5,287 nucleotides of DNA from DASUBN01 sp035465695 (GTDB lineage: Bacteria > Pseudomonadota > Gammaproteobacteria > Natronospirales > REEB76): the NCBI GenBank assembly GCA_035465695.1, contig DATIVR010000055.1, positions 1 through 5,287 on the forward strand, written 5' to 3'. The notes beneath the pieces are model-generated. The model did no database searches and had not been told where the DNA came from. It worked only from the letters and a program-made list of their open reading frames with translations. Both the position numbers and the translations under genes were made by a program. This document shows positions 1-5,287 of this stretch, one piece after another. Each line of letters starts with the position of its first letter. Positions within the stretch are counted from its first letter, which is position 1.

Positions 1-114
1 GCGCATCACCGAGCCCTTGCCGAACTGCTTCTCGATCTGGCCGAGCGCGGCGGCGAGGGCCTTCTTGCGGTTGTCGTCCATCGGCATCGGAACTACCTTC
101 AGGTTCGCGTTCAT
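1..114 (-). CDS. recA: RecA recombinase, N-terminal 38 residues (partial)
   Basis: RecA binds single-stranded DNA as an ATP-dependent filament, performs strand exchange and triggers LexA self-cleavage in the SOS response. Only the N-terminus is here; the gene runs off the window's left edge. Residues 18-35 (KKALAAALGQIEKQFGKG, followed by SVMR) are the near-invariant first helix and turn of bacterial RecA. The ATPase core is outside the window. The first ATG (114-112) gives an N-terminus about 8-10 residues longer than E. coli RecA. It has an AAGGG ribosome site 9 nt upstream and lies 2 nt after the thpR stop codon, which suggests translational coupling. In-frame ATGs at codons 10 and 12 (87-85 and 81-79) are alternatives. 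The codon-10 start has its own GAAGG 8 nt upstream and would give a more usual length. Identity is essentially certain; the exact start is not. Confidence 0.96.
   Translation of the reverse strand, partial: MNANLKVVPMPMDDNRKKALAAALGQIEKQFGKGSVMR
96..100 (-). promoter_or_regulatory. Candidate alternative ribosome binding site for recA
   Basis: On the minus strand this reads GAAGG, 8 nt before the in-frame ATG at 87-85 (recA codon 10). The site is as good as the AAGGG at 128-124 that serves the upstream ATG at 114-112. It therefore leaves two credible recA starts. The internal one gives the more typical RecA N-terminus. This rests on motif and spacing only. Confidence 0.35.
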
Positions 115-116
115 GA

Positions 117-674
117 TTAGTGGCCCTTGTTGCCCATTATAGAGTTCCCGGATGCGCCGAGGGCATACGTCGCGAGCGGGGAGTATTCACTGCCGTGTGC
201 GCCGGTGACGGAACTCATCAGCGCGAAAGAATCGGCCTCCCAGCGCACCGGGCCGAAGGCGCCGAGCGTGCCGGGGTGACGCACCTTGCGCGCCAAAGTC
301 ACGTGCGGCACGAAAGGATGGGGATCGGGACGGAAACCTGCGAGTGCGAGACGCTCGCGCAGGTTCGCGGCGAGCATGGCGGCGGCCGGCAGCACGCGCG
401 ATGCGCCGCACCACAGCACTCGGGGCTCCTTCCAGTAACCGTAGCGGTCGAGTTCGACGCGGCAAGGTCCGCTCGTCACCGAAGCGGCGATGGACTTCAC
501 CAGGCTCAAGGAGTCGGGAGAGACCGACCCCAGGAACACCAGCGTCATGTGGAAATTTTCGGCGGGCACCGGCTTACCATCGGTGGCCTGCACCGCGTCG
601 CGGCTCGCCTCATATATGGCGTCGCGGACCGCGGCCGTGGGATAGAGCGCGAAGAAGAGCCGGGAGGTAGCCAT
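117..674 (-). CDS. thpR: RNA 2',3'-cyclic phosphodiesterase, ThpR/LigT type (2H family)
   Basis: ThpR is a cytoplasmic 2H phosphoesterase that opens 2',3'-cyclic phosphates on RNA ends to 2'-phosphates. Family members were first known as 2'-5' RNA ligases. Counting from ATG 674 the protein is 185 residues, usual for the family. The two catalytic HxTL motifs are intact: His42-Met-Thr44-Leu45 (FHMTLVFLG) and His124-Val-Thr126-Leu127 (FVPHVTLARK). The N-terminus RLFFALYP matches the first strand of the fold. The frame stays open to a GTG at 731-729 and an ATG at 713-711, adding 19 or 13 residues with no family similarity, so 674 is preferred on homology. No start has a well-spaced ribosome site; AAGGG lies only 1 nt before ATG 674. 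The stop is 2 nt before recA and a LexA-controlled promoter lies upstream, so it is read as the first gene of an SOS-regulated thpR-recA operon. Function is from motifs; the physiological RNA substrate is unknown. Confidence 0.9.
   Translation of the reverse strand: MATSRLFFALYPTAAVRDAIYEASRDAVQATDGKPVPAENFHMTLVFLGSVSPDSLSLVKSIAASVTSGPCRVELDRYGYWKEPRVLWCGASRVLPAAAMLAANLRERLALAGFRPDPHPFVPHVTLARKVRHPGTLGAFGPVRWEADSFALMSSVTGAHGSEYSPLATYALGASGNSIMGNKGH
136..141 (-). promoter_or_regulatory. Candidate internal -10 element for recA inside thpR
   Basis: On the minus strand this is a perfect TATAAT, 21 nt before the first recA ATG, so transcripts would begin around 129-130 with a very short leader. 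That leader would still hold the AAGGG ribosome site at 128-124. The hexamer spans codons of the thpR C-terminus (residues S-I-M). No good -35 is seen at 16-18 bp spacing and there is no extended TG. This is either a weak constitutive recA promoter or chance in a protein tail that is under little constraint. Confidence 0.3.
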
Positions 675-738
675 GCCCTTGCTGGGACCGACTGTGGGAG
701 ACTGCTGGAGCATCTCTCTTTGAGTCCGCACCGGCAGT

Positions 739-753
739 GGTACAGGATGTACC
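739..753 (-). repeat. Short inverted repeat in the thpR leader
   Basis: Perfect 5-bp arms GGTAC and GTACC flank a 5-nt spacer in the predicted 5' leader of the thpR-recA transcript, about 20 nt after the inferred transcription start and 7 nt before the GTG at 731. It could form a small hairpin or be a minor protein site. The stem is too short and lacks a T-run, so it is not a terminator. No function can be assigned. Confidence 0.25.
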
Positions 754-770
754 CAGGGACTTGCCGATGA

Positions 771-786
771 CTGTGATTATATACAG
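771..786 (-). promoter_or_regulatory. LexA operator (SOS box) of the thpR-recA operon
   Basis: The 16-bp sequence CTGTGATTATATACAG (plus strand) fits the gammaproteobacterial LexA pattern CTGT-N8-ACAG perfectly and has an AT-rich centre. On the minus strand it reads CTGTATATAATCACAG, preceded by TA as in the extended consensus. It fully contains the TATAAT -10 of the minus-strand promoter, so bound LexA would block RNA polymerase. RecA-stimulated LexA cleavage would then release the operon, the standard SOS loop. LexA itself is not in the window. Confidence 0.88.
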
Positions 787-803
787 TACTCGGCTTAAGT
801 CAA
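776..803 (-). promoter_or_regulatory. Sigma70-type promoter driving thpR-recA
   Basis: On the minus strand TTGACT (803-798) is followed by 16 bp and then a perfect TATAAT (781-776). This is close to consensus and stands out in an AT-rich patch of a G+C-rich window. The expected start of transcription is near 769, leaving a leader of about 95 nt to the preferred thpR start. The -10 lies wholly within the LexA operator. No promoter of similar quality sits directly before recA. Confidence 0.82.
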
Positions 804-810
804 GAAACTA

Positions 811-826
811 CTGTAAAGATTTCCAG
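811..826 (-). promoter_or_regulatory. Second, degenerate LexA-like site
   Basis: CTGTAAAGATTTCCAG (plus strand) matches CTGT-N8-ACAG with one mismatch (CCAG for ACAG) and has an AT-rich centre. Its intact half extends to ACTGT. It begins exactly 40 bp from the first operator, close to four helical turns, and lies just upstream of the -35. It could be an auxiliary site allowing cooperative LexA binding. One changed core base may leave affinity low, and chance is possible. Confidence 0.4.
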
Positions 827-845
827 GCTTATTGACCAGGGGGGC

Positions 846-1337
846 CTAGAGTCCGTCGTGCAGGCCCTGCAGGGCCGCCAAGACCGTCTGCCGGCGTACT
901 GACTCCCGGTCACCTTCAAACAGGAAGTGCCGCGCCTCGACCTTGCCGTCGGCCCAGCGCCAGGCGATCCACACCGTGCCTACCGGTTTCTCGAGGCTGC
1001 CGCCATCGGGCCCTGCGATCCCGGTGACCGCCACCGCCACCTGGGCGCGACTCCAGTGGGCGGCGCCTTCGGCCATCTCCCGGGCCACGGTCTCCGAGAC
1101 CGCGCCGTAGGCATCCAGGGACGGCTGCCGCACCCCGAGCATGGCGACCTTGGACTCGTTGCTGTAGGTGATGAAGCCGCGCTCGAACCAGCCGGAACTG
1201 CCCGACACATCGGTCAGCACCTTGCCGATCCAGCCGCCGGTGCAGGACTCGGCCGTGGCGAGGCTGAGCTTGCGCAGCCCGAGCTTCTCGCCGAGTTTCT
1301 GCGCCAGGTGCCTGAGCGTGTCGTCGCTGATCTCCAC
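846..1337 (-). CDS. pncC: Nicotinamide-nucleotide amidase (CinA C-terminal domain type)
   Basis: PncC deamidates nicotinamide mononucleotide (NMN) to nicotinate mononucleotide in the cytoplasm, recycling the NMN released by NAD-dependent DNA ligase. This 163-residue protein is a stand-alone CinA C-terminal domain, the length of E. coli PncC, without the N-terminal MoaB-like domain of long CinA proteins. Visible motifs are TAESCTGG at 28-35 with the presumed nucleophile Ser31, TYSNESK at 57-63, VSETVAREMA at 80-89, TGIAGPDGG at 105-113, KPVGTVW at 117-123 and GDRESVRRQTV at 142-152. The start is GTG 1337-1335: an in-frame TAA lies four codons upstream and no ATG occurs early. No clear ribosome site precedes it. 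It diverges from mutS across 65 bp and points into the SOS promoter. No terminator is evident after it, so some read-through into thpR-recA is possible. It is often annotated cinA. Confidence 0.93.
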   Translation of the reverse strand: MEISDDTLRHLAQKLGEKLGLRKLSLATAESCTGGWIGKVLTDVSGSSGWFERGFITYSNESKVAMLGVRQPSLDAYGAVSETVAREMAEGAAHWSRAQVAVAVTGIAGPDGGSLEKPVGTVWIAWRWADGKVEARHFLFEGDRESVRRQTVLAALQGLHDGL

Positions 1338-1352
1338 AAGGCGAGATTAGCA

Positions 1353-1381
1353 TTGCCTGGGGCGGTTAGAGGCACTAGCAT
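1353..1381 (+). promoter_or_regulatory. Weak candidate mutS promoter
   Basis: TTGCCT (1353-1358), 17 bp, then TAGCAT (1376-1381) gives four of six matches in each hexamer at ideal spacing. Transcription would start about 15 nt before the mutS ATG. It lies in the 65-bp gap between divergent pncC and mutS, which must hold start signals for both genes. On the opposite strand only a poor TGCTAAT-like -10 is visible for pncC. Confidence 0.3.
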
Positions 1382-1402
1382 CGCCCTTCCCCCGGGGCGC
1401 GC

Positions 1403-3976
1403 ATGAACCAGACTCTCGACACCAGCTTCGCCGAACACACGCCGGTCATGCGCCAATATTTGCGCGTGAAGTCCGAGCATCCGGAGGTGCTGGTGTTCTA
1501 CCGGATGGGCGATTTCTACGAGCTCTTCTATGACGACGCGCGCAAGGCCGCGCGGCTCATGGACATCACGCTCACCCAGCGCGGCCAGTCCGGAGGTTCC
1601 GCCATCCCCATGGCCGGCGTGCCTTATCACCAGCTCGACAACTACCTGGCCAAGCTGGTGAAGCTGGGCGAGTCCGTCGCCATCTGCGAACAGATCGGCG
1701 ATCCCGCCACTTCGAAGGGTCCGGTGGAACGCAAGGTGGTACGCATCGTCACCCCCGGCACCCTCACCGATGAAGCCCTGTTGGAGGAACGCCGGGACAA
1801 CCTGCTGGCGGCGGTGCATGCCGCGCCTTCCAGCTACGGGCTGGCGGCGCTGGACTTAGGCTCAGGTCGCTTCACCATCCTGGAACTGCAAGGCGAGGAA
1901 GCGCTGTTGGGCGAACTGGAACGCCTGCGTCCTGCCGAGCTGCTTTACGCGGAAGATGCGCTGCTGCCCAAGGCCGCCCAGGTCCGCAGCGGCGCCCGCG
2001 CCCGCCCGCCCTGGCATTTCGATGGGGAGACCGCGACGCGCCTGCTCACAGCGCAGTTCCGCACCCGAGATCTGGCCGGCTTCGGCGCCGAGGGACTCGA
2101 TGCCGCCGTGGCCGCCGCCGGTGCGTTGCTCCAATACGTGCAGGAGACCCAGCGCACCGCCCTGCCGCATCTCACGGGCCTCGCGGTGGAACGGCGCGAC
2201 GAGGCGCTGATCCTGGACGCCGCCACCCGCCGCAACCTCGAGTTGGAAGTGAGCTTGGTGGGCCGCCATGAGTTCACCCTGGCGGGCGTCATGGACCGCA
2301 GCGTCACGCCCATGGGCTCGCGCCTGCTGCGCCGCTGGCTCAACCGACCACTGCGGGATCACGCGGACCTCAAGTCCCGCTACCACTGCATCACCATTCT
2401 TATAGAAGACCGCCGCTACGAGCCGCTGCGCGAGCGCCTCAACGGCATCGGCGACGTGGAACGCATCCTGGCCCGGGTCGCACTCAAATCCGCGCGGCCG
2501 CGGGACTTGGGCCAACTCCGCTACACCCTCGTGGAATTGCCGGCCCTGCAGAAATCCCTGGCGGGCCTCGACACACCGCTCCTCAAGAAGATCGTGCAGG
2601 AACTGGGTGAGCACCCCGACCTGCATGTGCTGCTGCAGAAGGCCCTGGTGGAGAATCCGCCGGCCCTGGCCCGGGAAGGCGGCATCTTCGCCGAAGGCTA
2701 TGACGCGGAACTGGACGAGCTGCGCCACATCAACCGGGACGCGGACAGCTTCCTGGCGGACCTGGAGAACCGCGAGAAGCTGAAGAGCGGCATCGCCACT
2801 CTCAAGGTGAACTACAACCGGGTGCATGGCTTCTATATAGAGGTGGGCCGCACCCATGCGGACAAGGTGCCGGCGGACTATATCCGGCGCCAGACGCTGA
2901 AGGGCGTGGAACGCTACATCACGCCGGAGCTGAAAGCCTTCGAGGACAAGGCTCTCTCCGCCCAGGAGCGCGCCCTGGCCCGGGAACGCCAGCTTTACGA
3001 TGCGCTGCTGGACAAGCTCATCGAACGCTTGGGCGACCTGCAACGCACTGCCGCGGCGCTTTCCACCCTGGACGTGGTGGCGAACCTGGCGGAACGCGCC
3101 GTGGCCCTGAAGCTCGCGGCGCCGGAACTCACGGACCAGCCGGAATTGCATATCCAGGCCGGCCGCCATCCGGTGGTGGAGCAGGTCATCGACACGCCGT
3201 TCGTGCCCAACGACCTGGTATTGGACGCGTCGCGCCGCATGCTGGTGATCACCGGCCCCAACATGGGCGGCAAGTCCACCTACATGCGCCAAGTGGCGCT
3301 CATCGCGATCCTCGCGCACATCGGCAGCTTTGTGCCGGCGAGGCGGGCGGTAATCGGCCCGCTGGATCGCATCTTCACCCGCATTGGTGCCTCGGACGAT
3401 CTCGCCGGCGGGCGTTCCACCTTCATGGTGGAGATGGTGGAGACCGCCAACATCCTCAACAACGCCACCGATAAGAGCTTGGTGCTCATGGACGAGATCG
3501 GCCGAGGCACCAGCACCTATGACGGCATGTCGCTGGCCTGGGCCGCGGCGAGCCATATCGCGCGACAGGTGCGCGCCTTCACCCTGTTCGCGACCCATTA
3601 CTTCGAACTCACCGCGTTGCCGGAGCTGGTGCCGGGTGTCGCCAACGTGCACCTGGACGCCACCGAGTACGCCCATGAACTGGTGTTCCTGCATGCGGTG
3701 AAGGAAGGGCCGGCGGACCGCAGCTATGGCCTGCAAGTCGCGGCACTCGCCGGCATCCCCAAGCCCGTCATCGCCCAGGCCAAGGAATATCTCCATCGCC
3801 TGGAGTCCGCTCAGCGCCAGCCGAAAGAGCAGTTGCAGCCGCAGCAGCAAGGTCTCTTCGCCGCGCCGCCTTCCGCGGTGGAGGAAAAGCTGAAGTCCGT
3901 GGAGCCGGACCAGCTTTCACCGAAGCAGGCGTTGGAGATGCTCTATCAATTGAAGAAGATGACTCAGGACCCCTGA
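1403..3976 (+). CDS. mutS: DNA mismatch repair protein MutS
   Basis: MutS recognises mispaired and unpaired bases and, using ATP, recruits MutL to start methyl-directed or clamp-directed repair. The 857 residues compare with 853 in E. coli and align throughout. The N-terminal mismatch domain has the FYRMGDFYELFYDD motif, with Phe38 and Glu40 as the base-stacking and contacting residues. Connector, core lever (RNLELEVSL and TPMGSRLLRRWL near 280-315) and clamp (about 450-510) follow. The ATPase has Walker A GPNMGGKST at 618-626, STFMVEM, Walker B LVLMDEIGRGTS with Asp697-Glu698, and ATHYFEL with a conserved His near 732. A beta-clamp motif QQGLF lies at 815-819. The C-terminal multimerisation segment DQLSPKQALEMLYQL is complete. 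The ATG is confirmed by alignment of EHTPVMRQYL with the family; the ribosome site is weak (GGGG, 5 nt away). No residue needed for function is missing. Confidence 0.99.
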   Translation: MNQTLDTSFAEHTPVMRQYLRVKSEHPEVLVFYRMGDFYELFYDDARKAARLMDITLTQRGQSGGSAIPMAGVPYHQLDNYLAKLVKLGESVAICEQIGDPATSKGPVERKVVRIVTPGTLTDEALLEERRDNLLAAVHAAPSSYGLAALDLGSGRFTILELQGEEALLGELERLRPAELLYAEDALLPKAAQVRSGARARPPWHFDGETATRLLTAQFRTRDLAGFGAEGLDAAVAAAGALLQYVQETQRTALPHLTGLAVERRDEALILDAATRRNLELEVSLVGRHEFTLAGVMDRSVTPMGSRLLRRWLNRPLRDHADLKSRYHCITILIEDRRYEPLRERLNGIGDVERILARVALKSARPRDLGQLRYTLVELPALQKSLAGLDTPLLKKIVQELGEHPDLHVLLQKALVENPPALAREGGIFAEGYDAELDELRHINRDADSFLADLENREKLKSGIATLKVNYNRVHGFYIEVGRTHADKVPADYIRRQTLKGVERYITPELKAFEDKALSAQERALARERQLYDALLDKLIERLGDLQRTAAALSTLDVVANLAERAVALKLAAPELTDQPELHIQAGRHPVVEQVIDTPFVPNDLVLDASRRMLVITGPNMGGKSTYMRQVALIAILAHIGSFVPARRAVIGPLDRIFTRIGASDDLAGGRSTFMVEMVETANILNNATDKSLVLMDEIGRGTSTYDGMSLAWAAASHIARQVRAFTLFATHYFELTALPELVPGVANVHLDATEYAHELVFLHAVKEGPADRSYGLQVAALAGIPKPVIAQAKEYLHRLESAQRQPKEQLQPQQQGLFAAPPSAVEEKLKSVEPDQLSPKQALEMLYQLKKMTQDP

Positions 3977-4070
3977 CGCGTACCGAAGGGCATCCGCCGG
4001 CACAGGCAAAACTTGTCCTTCCCGCCCAAACTTGCTTCCATAGAGGGCCCAGGACCACCCTTTGCGCGCC
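3977..4070 (+). promoter_or_regulatory. mutS-cyclase spacer with imperfect direct repeat
   Basis: This 94-bp gap holds an imperfect direct repeat: AAACTTGTCCTTCC (4009-4022) and AAACTTGCTTCC (4028-4039), with AAACTTG recurring at a 19-bp interval. Such a repeat upstream of a gene could be an operator or overlap a -35 (TTGTCC at 4013-4018), but no good -10 is placed for it. A weak stem (4042-4047 with 4058-4063, one G-U pair) lies just before the cyclase start. No convincing mutS terminator is seen, so the cyclase may be partly transcribed from mutS. Confidence 0.3.
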
Positions 4071-5287
4071 ATGTCTCAGCCTGTCTCAACCAGCGACGTC
4101 TCCATCCGCTATCCCATCTGGGCCAAGATCACCGGCATCGTCTCGATCCTGCTGGTGCTCATGGCGGTGGTCACCTATAGCACCAGCATGCAGCTCGCGC
4201 ACCTCAAGGACGAGCTCGCGATCCTCTCTGAGTACGACATCCCGCTGGACGGGATGGTCAACGACCTGCGCTACTACAACCTCACGCAGGTACTCACCTT
4301 CGAGCGCATCATCCACATCAAGTTCAGCGCCCAGCGCGATCCGGCCGAGCAGGCCGGCGACGCCCTCGGCAAGACGCTGGGCGCCTGCAAGCACGAGGAC
4401 ATGCTGGCCGCGATGCAGAAACTGCATCAGCAGTTCCCTGATCGCAACGTGTGGGAGAGCGCGGCCTTCTACGTGCTGGGCCATTGCACCGACGGTACTG
4501 TGGATGCGGCGCGGGCGCTGGTGACCCAGGCGCTGGCCGCGCCGGAAGTGTCCGGCAACCCCGACCTGGTGGGTCTGTTCACCTCACTGCAGGCGCAACT
4601 GGACGGCCTTCCGCCGCTGCGCGCGAGCCTGGTGCAGCTGATGCAGACCACCATCGACTCCTCCGAGCAGCAGACCCATCACGAGGCCACCGGCGTGCTG
4701 CGCGAGCAGGTGGACGAGGACCTGCGGCTGGTGGGCCACCAGGTGGCGACGGTGTCGCAGCAGATGCGCGACTTCACCGGCGCCGCAGCCGCGCGCGCCA
4801 GCGCCCTGGAACAGCGCGCCATCTGGATCAACTGGGCGCTCACGGTGATCGCCGCGGTGCTGGGTTTCATCCTCGCGGCGGTGCTGGCGCGCAACCTGGT
4901 GAAACCGGTGCGGCAGCTCCTCTCCGGCGCCGCGGCGGTCAAGAACGGCGACCTGGATGCCCACGTGCAGGTGCGCACCTCGGACGAGATCGCGCTGCTG
5001 GCCCAGTCCTTCAACTACATGGTGGCCGGACTCAAGGAGAAGGAGGCCATCAAAGCCACCTTCGGCCAGTACGTGGACCCGCGCATCGTGAACGCGCTGC
5101 TGGCGGGCAAGCCGCTGGCGGAAGCGGGCGAGAAGCGCGAGATGACCGTGTTCTTCTCCGACGTGGCCGGCTTCACCTCCCTGGGCGAACAGCTGACGCC
5201 GGACGCGATCGTGCGCCTGCTCAACCACTATCTCTCGGCCATGTCCAAGCCCATCGCCGAGCACAAGGGCATCATCGACAAGTACAT
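4071..5287 (+). CDS. Membrane-bound HAMP class III adenylate/guanylate cyclase (5' part)
   Basis: Class III cyclases make cAMP or cGMP from ATP or GTP as homodimers. The 405 codons here are open to the window's right edge. Segments: cytoplasmic N-terminus 1-16, membrane helix about 17-36, predicted periplasmic sensor 37-250 (helical, rich in Gln, Glu and Leu, coiled-coil-like near 195-245), second membrane helix 251-272, and HAMP about 274-327 with Pro279 and the TSDEI motif at 303-307. A linker FGQYVDPRIVNALL (331-344) is typical just before such catalytic domains. The catalytic domain begins with MTVFFSDVAGFTSL, where Asp364 is the first metal ligand; GIIDKY (400-405) ends just before the expected second Asp. 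Substrate-selecting residues lie outside, so ATP versus GTP is undecided. The start is ATG 4071; TTG 4062, with AGGA 7 nt upstream, would add three residues, and an in-frame TAG at 4041 limits extension. The input signal is unknown. Confidence 0.9.
   Translation, partial: MSQPVSTSDVSIRYPIWAKITGIVSILLVLMAVVTYSTSMQLAHLKDELAILSEYDIPLDGMVNDLRYYNLTQVLTFERIIHIKFSAQRDPAEQAGDALGKTLGACKHEDMLAAMQKLHQQFPDRNVWESAAFYVLGHCTDGTVDAARALVTQALAAPEVSGNPDLVGLFTSLQAQLDGLPPLRASLVQLMQTTIDSSEQQTHHEATGVLREQVDEDLRLVGHQVATVSQQMRDFTGAAAARASALEQRAIWINWALTVIAAVLGFILAAVLARNLVKPVRQLLSGAAAVKNGDLDAHVQVRTSDEIALLAQSFNYMVAGLKEKEAIKATFGQYVDPRIVNALLAGKPLAEAGEKREMTVFFSDVAGFTSLGEQLTPDAIVRLLNHYLSAMSKPIAEHKGIIDKY

Noticed and set aside
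120..770. Long plus-strand open frame opposite thpR
   Set aside because: It is the antisense shadow of thpR in G+C-rich DNA. It has no recognisable domain, while the minus strand has both catalytic HxTL motifs.
821..840. CCAGG direct repeat (822-826 and 836-840) downstream of pncC
   Set aside because: It is only five bases, common in G+C-rich DNA, and its first copy is part of the degenerate LexA-like site.
863..876. Perfect 14-bp palindrome GGCCCTGCAGGGCC near the pncC stop, considered as a terminator
   Set aside because: It lies within coding sequence, has no loop and no following T-run. It is explained by codons for Ala-Leu-Gln-Gly-Leu.
2833..2840. CTATATAG palindrome in mutS, considered as a promoter element
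   Set aside because: It encodes the conserved Phe-Tyr-Ile-Glu of MutS (GFYIEVG) and has no matching -35 or downstream gene start.
1862..3850. 662-codon minus-strand open frame inside mutS
   Set aside because: Its composition is biased (His, Gln, Arg, Val, Gly), as expected from reading a high-G+C gene backwards. The plus strand encodes a complete MutS.
4042..4063. Stem of 6 bp with a 10-nt loop, considered as the mutS terminator
   Set aside because: It includes a G-U pair, is followed by only three T residues that belong to the stem, and sits immediately at the cyclase start.
4086..5264. Minus-strand open frames opposite the cyclase
   Set aside because: They overlap a plus-strand frame that has ordered membrane, HAMP and cyclase motifs and is open to the window end. 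The reverse frames show only His/Arg/Gly-rich shadow composition.

Overview
This is a chromosomal DNA-maintenance locus from a high-G+C bacterium. The MutS, RecA and PncC proteins all look gammaproteobacterial: MutS is close to the E. coli protein in length and motif positions, and the divergent mutS / cinA-type gene / recA neighbourhood is familiar from pseudomonads and relatives. The genus cannot be read from the sequence. Third codon positions are mostly G or C in every gene. The only clearly AT-richer island is the control region around 771-830.

Layout: three genes run on the minus strand, in transcription order pncC (cinA C-terminal type, 1337-846), thpR (RNA 2',3'-cyclic phosphodiesterase, 674-117) and the first 38 codons of recA (114-1, cut by the window edge). 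Between pncC and thpR lies a strong sigma70-like promoter (TTGACT, 16 bp, TATAAT) whose -10 is covered by a full 16-bp LexA operator. A second, one-mismatch LexA-like site sits 40 bp further upstream. thpR and recA are only 2 nt apart, so the SOS promoter appears to drive a thpR-recA operon. A perfect TATAAT inside the 3' end of thpR may give recA a further start point.

On the plus strand, mutS (1403-3976) diverges from pncC across 65 bp and is intact, with all key mismatch-binding, ATPase and clamp-binding motifs. After a 94-bp gap comes the 5' part of a membrane-bound class III nucleotidyl cyclase (4071 to the window end): two membrane segments, a periplasmic sensor region, a HAMP domain and the start of the catalytic domain. 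It is cut just before the second metal-binding aspartate.

Together the window holds mismatch repair (MutS), recombination and SOS induction (RecA), NMN salvage (PncC) and an RNA-end-processing enzyme (ThpR) placed under apparent LexA control, next to an unrelated-looking signalling gene. The gene families are all known. I see no mobile element, CRISPR, RNA gene or clearly new system. The most interesting point is regulatory: the SOS operator lies in front of thpR rather than directly in front of recA.
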